From Castor canadensis (Eukaryota > Chordata > Mammalia > Rodentia > Castoridae), in the NCBI RefSeq assembly GCF_047511655.1, contig NC_133390.1:127029583-127093582 (forward strand): DNA of 64,000 bases. The letters run 5' to 3'. Each line of letters opens with the position of its first letter. Position 1 is the stretch's first letter. Below the pieces are notes generated by a model. It searched no databases. It saw nothing but the letters and a program-made list of their open reading frames with translations, and had not been told where the DNA came from. Made by a program: the position numbers and the translations under genes. This document shows, one piece after another, positions 24,345 through 35,981 of this stretch.

Positions 24345-24685
24345 ATGGAGGGTGATTATACTGTATTAGTCACATGGGCCCAACTTAATCACTTGGGTCC
24401 TTACAAGAGAGGGAGGAAGGTCAGAGTGAGATGTAATGTGATGGGTGCAGAGATAGGTGAAGAAGCCCTGTTGCTGCCTGTGAAGATGGAGAAGGGCCAG
24501 GAGTCAAGAAATACAGGCAGCCTCTGGAAGCTGGAACGGAGACCGACACTTCTCTGGACACCCTAAAAGACACCAGCTCTGTTGACAACTTTAGTACAGT
24601 GAGGATGATTTTAGATTTCTAACCTCCGCTTTGTAAGATAAATTTACATTAGTTGAAGCTGCTAAATTGGGGTGATTCATTATAG
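24345..24685 (+). mobile_element. MaLR-type LTR, left fragment
   Basis: GGGCCCAACTTAATCAC, GGTCCTTACAAGAGAGGG, GCCTCTGGAAGCTGGAA and GTAAGATAAATTTACATTAG follow the order of old MaLR-like LTRs. The element stops at 24,685. Its expected last bases (GGAAACTGATACAC) reappear at 41,768-41,781, so a 17-kb block seems inserted here. Confidence 0.6.
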
Positions 24686-24945
24686 TATAGCAGGACAGCT
24701 CAGACAGGGAGACGGGGCACCAATGCTTTCAGGAAGCAAGTTTACTAAACAAGCCAGCAGCGACTTGTGGACACAGGTCCAAAGGCTGAGCCCTGAGAAC
24801 AAAGGGGGCTTTCCTGTTGGAATGTCGAGAAACACTGAAACAATGCAAATGCTGGAATGGTGAGATAACAACAGGAATATCTGCCCGACCCCAGTGACCT
24901 TCCCACTAATGTGCAGCATCTCCCCCCATCCTCCTTCCCAACCAT
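24686..24945 (-). mobile_element. ERV LTR, minus orientation
   Basis: On the plus strand it begins TATAGCAGGACAGCTCAGAC and continues GGAAGCAAGTTTACTAAAC and GGTCCAAAGGCTGAGCCC. This is clearly the same family and orientation as the LTR at 41,434-41,767, at roughly 80% similarity by eye. The upper boundary is uncertain. It may be the 3' LTR of the minus-strand provirus or a separate relative. Confidence 0.7.
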
Positions 24946-24951
24946 CTTACC

Positions 24952-25163
24952 TGATGCCCATCCCCCTCCAACCTCTATTTCCCTACCACAGGGCGTTTAA
25001 AATCCCTAGCCTGTAAGAAAGGCATGCTCTCGCCACGCAAAGTGTTACTCTTATGGCTGAGAGTCCCTTTCAGGTCTCCTCTCCCTAGTAAAGACCTGCT
25101 GCTTATGAAGGTCACAGATTCTTAATCAGTCTGTCTCTTTTCTGCTTCTTCACTTTCCTTTCA
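24952..25163 (+). mobile_element. Plus-strand ERV 5' LTR (boundary uncertain)
   Basis: A TTTAAAA TATA-like box near 24,997, an AGTAAAG possible polyadenylation signal near 25,087 and a terminal TTTCA directly before a primer-binding site indicate an LTR read left to right. The proposed TG start at 24,952 would make it short (about 212 bp), so it may begin further left. Confidence 0.5.
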
Positions 25164-25165
25164 TT

Positions 25166-25183
25166 TGGTGATGAAACCGGGAG
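25166..25183 (+). other. ERV primer-binding site, tRNA-Phe-like
   Basis: TGGTGATGAAACCGGGAG begins 2 bp after the LTR's terminal CA. It resembles the complement of the tRNA-Phe 3' end, with a few differences. This supports the LTR and its orientation. Confidence 0.6.
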
Positions 25184-26360
25184 AGAGTTTCGAGTAGGGG
25201 GAATCCCTTTCTTGGGTTGCCTCGATTGCATGGCAATCCTTATATGGCCAATGGTCCACCGCCATGGGGTCTCCAATCCAGGCTTGATACAGATGCACTA
25301 GGGCCAAGAGGTGCCTAAGTTCCCACAAGGAGTGTGGCCAGTGCCCAACTCCATCCCCAAAACCACCCAAACTCTCTCCGAGCCTTTCTCTCTGTCTTTC
25401 TCCCTCTCTCTTATTTCCCACTTCACTATCTTTTATATGACTGTAATTGTGGGGAGTGGAGTATGAGAAGCCTATGAAAACTTGACATAAGCACAGCTAT
25501 GTCAAATAATCTGCAGGCTGGGATGGCACAGCCCTCAGCTGCAGAAGGGGGACAGGGCAAAATGCAGCACAGCTGCTTTCCCTAAGATCTTTACATTCAG
25601 AGAGTAGTGATCGCAGGTCCCCCTGTTCCCAATAACTACAATGTCATTCCCCTCCCCCGAACTGTTTCTCCACCTCCTTGTTTGCCACTATATATAATAA
25701 ACTTGCTGGAGGTGGATGAAGGTGTTGTGTGTCTGCATTAAAGTGCCCAGCTCACCTGACCCCACTTTCTGCTTATTTGTCTTTTGTCTTTTCTCAATCT
25801 CCTCTTGCTCCCAGTTAGCTTTCTAGGACAAGCTTGCTAAGGCCAGGAGATCTAACACTAATATATTTTCTGCTGAGCCTCCTTATCATACAGATAATTG
25901 TTTTGATTATAGGATTAGGGGCAACTTCTCCTTTTGATTGGAGTTGAGCCTAAAAAATATTGTTAGTTGCCTTTTTCTACCTAATAGCCACACTGCTCCG
26001 GGTGTGACTTTTTGGTCATATATACACCCATAACTTCCCATTCCTCTGGAACTGCCTGCAGGGCCCTTCACCAATTCCATTCCACACACTCAACACTGGC
26101 TCTGATTTCTATAGGGACTGGACGGGTAAGACCTGGCCTCTCCTTCCAGTACTCCATAGAGCCTCAGTGTGTTGGATCCCAGCCATTCTCGCCTTCAGCA
26201 TCCTTATCTCTCCCACTCACCTTCTGGCCTTTTGGCCTCCAGCAAATCTGACCCCTGGCTACGTAGGTTAGAGACATCAACTTAGGACCCCAGGTTCATT
26301 TTCCCAGTTTTGCAAGTTTTCTCCAGGGGACGCCCTAGGGAAAACTTCCTAACCCTGGCA
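25184..26360 (+). mobile_element. ERV leader, carrying a nested solo LTR
   Basis: Untranslated sequence lies between the primer-binding site and the gag start, lengthened by a 410-bp LTR at 25,448-25,857. A C/T-rich segment lies near 25,385-25,415. No open frame of note. Confidence 0.5.
25448..25857 (+). mobile_element. Solo LTR nested in ERV leader
   Basis: The LTR runs from TGTGGGGAGTGG to GATCTAACA with flanks GTAAT and CTAAT, a 5-bp duplication with one mismatch. A TATATATAATAAA box lies near 25,690. It is later than the ERV it interrupts. The ERV class is not determined. Confidence 0.65.
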
Positions 26361-26620
26361 ATGGGTAATATCCATTCAAAGATTTCCTCTGACTCACCCC
26401 TGGGTGTCTTTTATACAATCTTACCAAACTGGGTCTAAAGAGTGATCTAAAACCAAAACACTTCATCTATTTTTCTATGAAAATTTGACCTTGAGCAGAG
26501 ACCGAAGTTGGGATCTGACAAGACAGCTGGGCTACCCCACAGGATCATCAAGGAAACCCAGTGTTTGCTGGCAGAACCAGTACCTGGTATTAAAGCAGAA
26601 TCAGATGAGAGCAATGCCCA
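26361..26620 (+). pseudogene. ERV gag start, truncated
   Basis: An ATG opens MGNIHSKISSDSPLGVFYTI and reaches a stop after 25 codons (TGGGTCTAA). Frame-shifted but gag-like sequence then continues until a CT-rich repeat at 26,621. A glycine after Met is typical of a myristoylated gammaretroviral matrix protein. The remainder of this provirus was not located with confidence. Confidence 0.55.
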
Positions 26621-26626
26621 TTATTT

Positions 26627-26725
<99 letters not shown>

Positions 26726-26765
26726 TCCTTCCTTCCTTCCTTCCTTTCTTTCTTTCTTCCATTCT
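26621..26765 (+). repeat. Microsatellite (TTTC)n(TC)n(TTCC)n
   Basis: About 140 bp of pure pyrimidine repeat sits at the junction between the truncated ERV gag and the L1 3' end. Read on the minus strand it is a purine tract just beyond the L1 tail, so it may have grown from the L1 poly(A). Confidence 0.95.
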
Positions 26766-28441
26766 TTATTTTTTTATTATTCATATGTGCATACAATGCT
26801 TGGGTCATTTCTCCCCCCTTCCCCCACCCTCTCCCTTACCACCCACTCCACTCCCTCCCTCCCACCCCCTTGATACCAAGCAGAAACTATTTTGCCCTTA
26901 TCTCTAATTTTGTTGAAGAGAGAGTACAAGCAATAATAGGAAGGACCAAGGGTTTTTGCTAGTTGAGATAAGGATAGCTATACAGGGAGTTGACTCACAT
27001 TAATTTCCTGTGCATGTGTGTTACCTTCTAGGTTAATTCTTCTTGATCTAACCTTATCTCTAGTTCCTGGTCTCCTTCTCCTATTGGCCTCAGTTGCCTT
27101 TAAGATATCTGCTTTAGTTTCTCTGCGTTGAGAGCAACATATGCTAACTAATTTTTTAGGTGTCTTACCTATCCTCATATCTCCCTTGTGTGCTCTCGTT
27201 TTTATCATGTGCTCAAAGTCCAATCCCCTTGTTGTGTTTGCCCTTGATCTAATGTCCACATATGAGGGAGAACATACGATTTTTGGTCTTTTGGACCAGA
27301 CTAACCTCACTCAGAATGATATTCTCCAATTCCATCTATTTACCAGTGAATGATAACATTTCATTCTTTTTCATGGCTGCATAAAATTAGATTGTGTATA
27401 GATACCACATTTTCTTGATCCATTCATCAGTAGTGGGGCCTCTTGGCTGTTTCCATAACTTGGCTATTGTGAATAGTGCTGCAATAAACATGGGTGTGCA
27501 AGTGCCTCTGGATAACCTGTGTCACAGTCTTTTGGGTATATCCACAAGAGTGGTATTGCTGGATCAAATGGTAGATCAATGTTTAGCTTTTTAAGTAGCC
27601 TCCAAATTTTTTTCCAGAGTGGTTGTATTAGTTTACATTCCCACCAACAGTATAAGAGGGTTCCTTTTTCCCCGCATCCTCGCCAACACCTGTTGTTGGT
27701 GGTGTTGCTGATGATGGCTATTCTAACAGGGGTGAGGTGGAATCTTAGCATGGTTTTAATTTGCATTTCCTTTATTGCTACAGATGTTGAGCATTTTTTC
27801 ATGTGTTTTTTGGCCATTTGAATTTCTTCTTTTGAGAAAGTTCTGTTTAGTTCACTTGCCCATTTCTTTATTGGTTCATTAGTTTTGGGAGAATTTAGTT
27901 TTTTAAGTTCCCTATATATTCTGGTTATCAGTCCTTGGTCTGATGTATAGCTGGCAAATATTTTCTCCCACTCTGTGGGTGTTCTCTTCAGTTTAGAGAC
28001 CATTTCTTTGGTTGAGCAGAAGCTTTTTGGTTTTATGAAGTCCCATTTATCTATGCTATCTCTTAGTTGCTGTGCTTCGGGGTTCCATTGAGAAAGTTCT
28101 TACCTAAACCTACTAATTCCAGAGTATTTCCTGCTCTTTTCTGTATCAACTTTAGAGTTTGGGGTCTGATATTAAGATCCTTGATCCATTTTGAGTTAAT
28201 ATTGGTATAGGGTGATATACATGGATCTAGTTTCAGTTTTTTGCCTACTGCAACCAGTTTTCCCAGCAGTTTTTGTTGAAGAGGCTGCTATTTCTCCATC
28301 ATATATTTTTAGCTCCTTTGTCAAAGATAAGTTGGTTATAGTTGTCTGGCTTCATATCTGGGTCCTCTATTCTGTTCCACTGGTCTTCATGTCTGCTTTT
28401 GTGCCAGTACCATGCTGTTTTTATTGTTATTGCTTTGTAAT
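26766..28441 (-). mobile_element. L1 copy A, 5'-truncated
   Basis: This is a minus-strand LINE-1 with a G-rich 3'UTR tract (C-runs on plus at 26,812-26,870) and the C-terminal part of ORF2 at 27,464-28,003 (179 codons open). It stops abruptly at 28,441, the ORF2 position that corresponds to about 30,163 in copy B. It has very similar sequence to copy B, so both belong to one L1 family. Confidence 0.88.
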
Positions 28442-29396
28442 ATAGTTTTTTTTTTTTTTTACATTTTGAAATTTATTTATTTTTTTTTTCATTTTTCTTT
28501 TATTATTCATATGTGCATACAAGGCTTGGTTCATTTCTCCCCCCTGCCCCCACCCCCTCCCTTACCACCCACTCTGCCCCCTCCCTCTCCCCCCCCCAAT
28601 ACCCAGCAGAAACTATTTTGCCCTTTTCTCTAATTTTGTTGTAGAGAGAGTATAAGCAATAATAGGAAGGAACAAGTGTTTTTGCTGGTTGAGATAAGGA
28701 TAGCTATACAGGGCATTGACTCACATTGATTTCCTGTGCGTGGGTGTTACCTTCTAGGTTAATTCTTCTTGATCTAACTTTTTCTCTAGTACCTGGTCCA
28801 TTTTTCCTATTGGCCTCAGTTGCTTTAAGGTATCTGCTTTAGTTTCTCTGCGTTAAGGACAACAAATGCTATCTAGTTTTTTAGGTGTCTTACCTATCCT
28901 CACCCCTCCCTTGTGTGCTCTTGCTTTTATCATGTGCTCATAGTCCAATCCCCTTGTTGTGTTTGCCCTTGATCTAATGTCCACATATGAGGGAGAACAT
29001 ACGATTTTTGGTTTTTTGAGCCAGGCTAACCTCACTCAGAATGATGTTCTCCAATTCCATCCATTTACCAGCGAATGATAACATTTCGTTCTTCTTCATG
29101 GCTGCATAAAATTCCATTGTGTATAGATACCACATTTTCTTAATCCATTCGTCAGTGCTGGGGCATCTTGGCTGTTTCCATAACTTGGCTATTGTGAATA
29201 GTGCCGCAATAAACATGGATGTGCAGGTGCCTCTGGAGTGACAGTCTTTTGGGTATATCCCCAAGAGTGGTATTGCTGGATCAAATGGTAGATCGATGTC
29301 CAGCTTTTTAAGTAGCCTCCAAATTTTTTTCCAGAGTGGTTGTACTAGTCTACATTCCCACCAGCAGTGTAAGAGGGTTCATTTTTCCCCGCATCC

Positions 29397-30464
29397 TCAC
29401 CAACACCTGTTGTTGGTGGTGTTGCTGATGATGGCTATTCTAACAGGGATGAGGTGGAATCTTAGCGTGGTTTTAATTTGCATTTCCTTTATTGCTAGAG
29501 ATGGTGAGCATTTTTTCATGTGTTTTCTGGCCATTTGAATTTGTTCTTTTGAGAAAGTTCTGTTTAGTTCACGTGCCCATTTCTTTATTGGTTCATTAGT
29601 TTTGGGAGAATTTAGTTTTTTACGTTCCCTGTATATTCTGGTTATCAGTCCTTTGTCTGATGTATAGTTGGCAAATATTTTCTCCCACTCTGTGGGTGTT
29701 CTCTTCAGTTTAGAGACCATTTCTTTTGAGGAACAGAAGCTTTTTAGTTTTATGAGGTCCCATTTATCTATGCTATCTCTTAGTTGCTGTGCTGCTGGGG
29801 TTTCATTGAGAAAGTTCTTACCTATACCTACTAACTCCAGAGTATTTCCTACTCTTTCTTGTATCAACTTTAAAGTTTGGGGTCTGATATTAAGATCCTT
29901 GATCCATTTTGAGTTAATCTTGGTATAGGGTGATATACATGGATCTAGTTTCAGTTTTTTGCAGACTGCTAACCAGTTTTCCCAGCAGTTTTTGTTGAAG
30001 AGGCTGCTATTTCTCCATCGTATATTTTTAGCTCCTTTGTCAAAGATAAGTTGCTTATAGTTGTGTGGCTTCATATCTGGATCCTCTATTCTGTTCCACT
30101 GGTCTTCATGTCTGTTTTTGTGCCAGTACCATGCTGTTTTTGTTGTTATTGCTTTGTAATATAGTTTGAAGTCAGGTATTGTGATACCTCCTGCATTGTT
30201 CTTTTGACTGAGTATTGCCTTGGCTATTCGTGGCCTCTTGTGTTTCCATATAAATTTCACGGTAGATTGTTCAATCTCTTTAATGAATGTCATTGGAATT
30301 TTGATGGGAATTGCATTAAACATGTAGATTACTTTGGGGAGTATCGACATTTTTACTATGTTGATTCTACCAATCCATGAGCATTGGAGATCTCTCCACT
30401 TTCTATAGTCTTCCTCAATCTCTTTCTTTGGAAGTTTATAGTTTTCCTTGTAAATGTCGTTCAC
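29397..30464 (-). pseudogene. L1 ORF2 fragment, C-terminal part
   Basis: A 355-codon open segment of copy B ([20 protein letters not shown], then [20 protein letters not shown]) covers the region after the reverse transcriptase. It ends early at TGA after NNTTNNRCW, before the Cys-rich tail. Confidence 0.85.
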
Positions 30465-31059
30465 ATCCTTTGTTAGGTTTACACCTAGGTACTTGATTTT
30501 TTTGAGGCTATTGTAAGTGGAATTGTTTTCATATATTCTTTTTCAGTTTGTTCATTATTAGTGTATAGAAATGCTAATGATTTTTCTATGCTGATTTTAT
30601 ATCCTGCTACCTTGCTATAGCTATTGATGATGTCTAGAAGCTTCTGAGTAGAGTTTTTTGGGTCTTTAAGGTATAGGATCATGTCGTCTGCAAATAGGGA
30701 TATTTTGACAGTTTCTTTACCTATTTGTATTCCTTTATTCCTTCTTCTTGCCTAATTGGTCTGGCTAGGAATTCCAGTACTATGTTGAATAGGAGTGGAG
30801 ATAGTGGGCATCCTTGTCTAGTTCCTGATTTTAGAGGGAATGGTTTCAGTTTTTCTCCATTAAGTATAATGCTGGCTGTAGGTTTGTCATGTATAGCTTT
30901 TATAATGTTGAGGAACTTTCCTTCTATTCCTAGTTTTCTTGGAGCATTTATCATGAAATGGTGTTGGATCTTATCAAAGGCTTTTTCTGCATCTATTGAG
31001 ATGATCAAGTGGTTTTTGTCTTTGCCTCTGTTAATGTGGTTTATTACATTTATTGATTT

Positions 31060-31506
31060 TCATATGTTGAACCACCCCTGCATCCCTGGGATGAAGCCTA
31101 CTTGGTCGTGGTGAATAATCTTTTTGATGTGTTGTTGAATTTGGTTTGCCATTATTTTCTTGAGGATTTTTGCATCAATGTTCATTAAGGAGATTGGCCT
31201 ATAGTTCCCCTTTTTGGAGGTGTCTTTGCCTGGTTTTGGGATAAGTATAATACTGGCTTCATAAAATGTGTTAGGCAGTTTTCCTTCCCTTTCTATTTTG
31301 TGGAACAGTTTAAGGAGTGTTGGTGTCAGTTCTTCTTTAAAGGACTGATAGAATTCAGCAGAGACTCCATCAAGTCCTGGACTTTTCTTTTTGGGGAGAC
31401 TCTTGATTGCAGCTTCAATTTCATTTTGTGTTTTAGGTCTATTCAGGTGATTAATTTCCTCTTGGTTCAGTTTTGGATGATCATATGTATCTAGAAATCT
31501 GTCCAT
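31060..31506 (-). pseudogene. L1 ORF2 fragment, start of reverse transcriptase
   Basis: A 148-codon open segment within copy B contains [16 protein letters not shown] and [19 protein letters not shown], the N-terminal part of the LINE-1 reverse transcriptase. It continues in another frame at 30,721-31,008. Confidence 0.88.
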
Positions 31507-32039
31507 TTCTTTAAGATTTTCAAATTTCTTTGAATATAGGTTCTCGAAGTAGTCTCTGATGATTTCCTAGACTTCCATGGTGTTTGTTGTTATTTCCACT
31601 TTTGCATTCCTGATTGTATTAATTTGGGTTTTTTCTCTCCTCATTTTAGTCAGGTTTGCCAGGGGTCTATCGATCTTGTTTTTTTTTTCAAAGAGCTAAC
31701 TTTTTGTTTCATTAATTCTTTGTATGGTTTTTTTGGTTTCTATTTCATTGATTTCAGCGTATTTTTCTCCTTCTATTTGTTTTGGGATTTGCTTGTTCTT
31801 GTTTTTCTAGGAGCTTGAGATGTATCATTAGGTCATTGATTTGGGATCTTTCAGTCTTTTTAATATATGCACTCATGGCTATAAACGTTCCTCTCAGGAC
31901 TGCCTTTGCTGTGTCCCATAGGTTCCGGTAGGTTCATTTTCATTGACTTCCAGGAACTTTTTAATTTCCTCTTTTATTTCATCAATGACCCATTGTTCAT
32001 TAAGCAATGAATAGGGAGAGACAGTGTACTAATCAACCA

Positions 32040-33213
32040 TAAGCTGAAAAGGCATTAGAGAGACAGAGAGAGGATAGAAAATAATAATTAATAAATAAAT
32101 AAAAATAAAAATAAATAAATGAAAAAAAAATATATATATAGAAAAATCTCCAAGTTCAAATGCAATAAAGTTTCAGTCTTAATAATTTTGGTGTTCATCC
32201 CTCAGCCTCCAATCCTGGAGATGGTGCCTCAGATGTTGTTCTGTAGTTGTCTCATCAAAGGGGAAAAATAAAATAAAACAAAACTTCACAAAACAAAAAA
32301 AACCCCACAAAGTGTCCCAAGTTCAAATGCAGTAAGTTTTTCAGCATGCAGGTGTAATTCGGTTGTTCTCTCATCAAAGGTAGGGAGAAAAAGAGAGAAA
32401 AAAAAAAGAGTCTGGAGACAGTTCTGAGAATGGTATCTGCAGCTGTGGCTTGCCTGCCCGCTGCTGTCAGCCTGCTGTTGCTGGTGGTTTTATTTATGCA
32501 GATCTCTGGGGTGAGCTTAACACTCACCTGGCCCAGCAGGCTTTGCTTACTCAGAGTTCTCCTGTGCGGGAGCTGCTGCTACAAGCTTTCCCCTTTCCAA
32601 GCACACTGGGGGAAGTAACACTGCACCCACTTTCTCTGGCCTGCTCACGTGGGAAGTGGGTCTTCCCCCCTCTCCTGTGGAGTTTTCCTCCCACCCCTGC
32701 TTTTACAAGCTTTCCCGCTCCTGATTGCTGGGTGTGTGCTGCTGCTCCTGCGTTCTCTGGCCCGGCTTGTTTATTTACAGTTCTGTGAGGGATTTCTCCT
32801 CCCCCTCTTCAGTGCTCAGGGCACCCCGCCCTCTTTGCTACGTGTCTTTATTGTTATTATTGCTTATTACTCAGTTTTTCTTTTATCCCTGGGTGGGGGT
32901 CGGTCTGTCCAGGGGGCTATGCTGATCTGGCCCAGGGTTGTCTGTGGGAGAACCATGTGCCACTTAGCTCACCTTGTGGTCTGCGTCTTCCCAAGCCGTC
33001 TGGTGCTGCCATCTGGCGGTGGCGTAGGACCCTCCTGATTTCTCCATTTAATGTGAAGTGGAGATGCTCTGCGCAGGCTGGAGGTGTGGAATGGTCAAAG
33101 TTTTGCCTCTTCTCGGTGGTTTTGCCTGTAAGGTGTATCTCCAGCGTCTCTCCACGATTTTACTTTAGAAGGCACACTTTCTGCTTCCTCCCTCTAGCCG
33201 CCATCTTGGAATC
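32040..33213 (-). promoter_or_regulatory. L1 5'UTR of copy B
   Basis: This is a GC-rich L1 promoter region, 32,430-33,213, beginning on the minus strand with GATTCCAAGATGGCGGC, which contains the YY1-type AAGATGGC motif found at L1 starts. The distal part 32,148-32,400 has two copies of a CCAAGTTCAAATGCA...CTCATCAAAGG unit. AT-rich simple repeats lie at 32,080-32,142. Confidence 0.7.
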
Positions 33214-33300
33214 TCTTATCGCCTGTTATTTTCATGTGGTCATTGCTGGTCCCCAGGATTCCCCATTTGAGGGAGGGAGTTTTAAACTTGAACTATGAAG

Positions 33301-33359
33301 GATTCCAAGATGGCGGCTGGAGGTAGGAAGCAGAAAGCAACCCTCCTATAGTGAAATCT
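33301..33359 (+). mobile_element. Second L1 5' end, opposite orientation
   Basis: GATTCCAAGATGGCGGCTGG repeats the L1 5' terminus on the plus strand. Homology to copy B fades after about 59 bp. Its first 37 bases pair with 33,177-33,213 with two mismatches, across an 87-bp spacer. Confidence 0.8.
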
Positions 33360-34538
33360 ATTTGCTCTCCTGGCCAAGGCACCATGCAGTTGGGATGATG
33401 GACCTGCAACCTCAGCCTCTTATGAGCACAGGCTGGAAAAACCAACAACAGAATTTTAATTTTCTATCTAAAATGCCCCATGTATTTAAAATTAAAATCT
33501 CAGTTTTCTAGGTTATGGCATAAACTAAAAGACAAAAGGGCAGCCTTCCTGAATTCTGCTACAGATTCAATAAGGCATTTGGATTTTTTTCATTAGGCCC
33601 CTTACCTAAATTTTAACTTTTGAGGGGCTAATTCATTCTACCTTTTCCATGCTTACTATCACCAGTTTCAATGGAGATGTAATCCTTTTTCCTTGTACTC
33701 TGCCCTTTTCCCAGGCTGTCATACAAATTCTAATTTAAAAACAAATTTTTTAGTATAAAATAAGAGGATGGACTTGTACATCCCCTCGTGCCCCCTGTAT
33801 CCTTTGTCCTGACAAGGATATGGGATGCCACCACTATACCAAGACTAGGCTCCCTAAATTTATTTTAAAGATTTGGCTTATAAATTACTATAGCCCAAGG
33901 TAAACTATTATTAAAATTTTTTTAAATACCCTCTAGAGGTAAATCTAAAGCCTTCAATATCTAAGAGTGCACTTGAAATTAATGTAATTGTTTTGTGTTT
34001 CATTGTGTAAATTTTGTGTATGGCTATTGTATGATTAGCTTATTAGAGATAAAAATCTTATAGGAGACTGAGATGACTCAAAACACTTTCCTATAATTAA
34101 CTCTTGCCTCAGCTGTTAAGCTGCCCAAAATGAGTCCTAAAAGAATTGAATGGGACACTTCTCAATCTGCTCCTAAAAATTTTAAAAAGTAACTAATCAA
34201 TGCAGTTGTGGCCACTTAGTTAATTTTTACATCTTCTTTAGGTCTTAAATCTATGCACGCCTAAATTGACATTTATGACATGCCTAATTTAAACCTTTTT
34301 TACATATGCATGTAAAAAATCTTTAGGATGATTCTTATTATAGAGTTAATGTAAAAAAATAAAAGGCTTGTGTTCTCTTCTCTCCCCTACCTCTTCTTCT
34401 TCTACTTTGAAGAAAAACCAGTTTTCCAAGGGTTATGTCAACCAGGTCTAACTAAATTATAGGCATTGTTATGGACAGTAACCTTCATTTATTTCATTTT
34501 GTCATAAGTAATTTGCATTCAATTCTTTTATTATTAGA
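33360..34538. other. Unassigned AT-rich interval
   Basis: The expected transmembrane part of env and a 3' LTR for the minus-strand provirus are not recognisable here. Short open frames occur on the plus strand but I could not assign them. It may hold deleted ERV or L1 sequence. Confidence 0.4.
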
Positions 34539-35981
34539 TTATTGAATGATCTGCTCTGGAAGCCATTCATTGTCCTTCCAGTCCGCTATCTGTAGGGCAT
34601 CTCTCTTTTTCCTGTTTCCCCTTTCCTTATATATGGAGACCCCTAATTTTTCACCTTGTCTGAGGGAGGAGCAAGAAGAAAGAAGGCCTGATGGTGCCCA
34701 AAAAAAGGATCTGAACCAGTCATTGGGAAGGATTCTGTAAGCTCGTTTCCCACAGATCCAATATAGCTCCTTAGGCACCTGCCGCTCTATGCCTACCTTA
34801 GATTATTCCAGGCTATTGTAAGTTTAGGGAAGTTAGCCAGAGGGTGCGGCTGGGGCTGTGTGTGATTGGGAGCCCTGCCTCCACTAAGTCTCCTGAGCAG
34901 TATTATTGTAAAACTTTTGTCCCAAGCAGATCATGTCCCCTACTGGGGTGAATTGGCCTTTTGGATGGGAGATAACAGTAATTCCCAATGATAGAGGTTT
35001 TTAGGAGCCAAATACTGTTTCTGAGGCTAGGGAAGGTGGCTTCATTAAAGGACTCTTGTAAATTTAGCTCTTTTGCCTCCCATGGCCAATGGTCTCCCAT
35101 AGCCATTCCCCCAAAAACATAACATGAGGTTACATTCAGAGTTTGTGTTATGGACTCAGCTAGTAAGAGGAATAGGAGAGATGGGAAACTCACTTTGTAT
35201 CTCCTTTAGTGCAAGACCTGGTATGAAGAGCTCTCATGGGTGGCAGTTACTAATTTGAGGTGCAGTATAGTCCCAGGGTCAAGCCCTTTCTACTTATCAT
35301 TATACCAGTCTTAAGTCCCCATTCCCAATCTGAGGGTTTAAGTATAGTAAAATTTATGGGGTCACAGGTGCCAAGGGAGCAGTTAGAGGCTGCTACTCCT
35401 TTTTGAAGGAGGGCAGAGGGTTCTGCCTTTTGCCAGGTAGCCCATGAAACACAACTCCAGTATGGGCAGTAGTTTCAGCTTGTTACAGAACACGGCCAAG
35501 AGTTGTCTCCCTGGTATACATACTTATCATTTGATATATAAGTTCTCTCCCAGGCGAGGCCTTCCCAGGTGTTACCAATACCATGAGGTCGATAGACAGT
35601 GTTTTTAGCTATTACAGCACACACATCAAAGTATTCAGATACTGGCCTTTTGAGGTTGTAAACCTGTGTCTGGCTAATGATCTCCCCATTGCTGATGAAG
35701 TTTCGAACCTCTAGTTATTGCTCCCGAGGGTGATAGATGGGATTAAAACAGATATACTGACCATCCTGAGAGCACACTGAGTAGGTGACATGGTTGTGGG
35801 TGCATGACCCAACAACTGTGCCTGCACAAGAATAGTAAGTATGGAAAACCAGACTTTTGGTAACAGCACTCCCTGCTTGGGTAGCGCACATACATGAGTC
35901 ACAGTGCAAAGCCTGGGAGTCCCCAGGTAGAGAGCTGACCAAGATTAGCAAGAAGAATACACAGAATGGACTCATCCTCAA
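34539..35981 (-). pseudogene. ERV env remnant, surface subunit
   Basis: An ATG at 35,981 opens a hydrophobic signal peptide (FCVFFLLILVSSLPGDSQA) followed by a Cys-rich segment. A stop comes at codon 89. Env-like frames continue at 34,903-35,193 and 34,539-34,778, the last with a basic RKKR run like a subunit cleavage site. No transmembrane subunit is seen, so this cannot make a functional envelope. Confidence 0.7.

Larger units (their letters stand above)
28445..33213 (-). mobile_element. L1 copy B with 5'UTR but internal deletion
   Basis: The 3' T-run is at 28,447-28,490 and the 3'UTR G-rich tract at about 28,536-28,595 on the plus strand. Broken ORF2 runs from about 29,000 to 32,000. Reverse-transcriptase motifs are visible: [24 protein letters not shown] and FADD. 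Frame is lost near 30,721 (apparent single-base loss between EYK and the FADD block) and elsewhere. Upstream of about 32,010 the sequence switches directly to 5'UTR, so ORF1 and the ORF2 endonuclease domain are missing. The 5' end GATTCCAAGATGGCGGC is retained at 33,213. It cannot mobilise itself. Confidence 0.88.

Noticed and set aside
26621..26765. Possible CRISPR-like or regularly spaced array
   Set aside because: Units are contiguous microsatellite repeats without spacers.
26485..26907. 140- and 121-codon plus-strand open frames with FLSFFLS/SLSLSL repeats, and an antisense ER/KE-rich frame
   Set aside because: These are direct translations of the CT-rich microsatellite.
32080..32142. 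AT-rich tandem repeats resembling an origin or matrix-attachment site
   Set aside because: Simple ATAA and TA repeats at an L1 junction explain it.
32430..33298. Plus-strand open frames of 112-129 codons
   Set aside because: They lie antisense to the L1 5'UTR and match no family.
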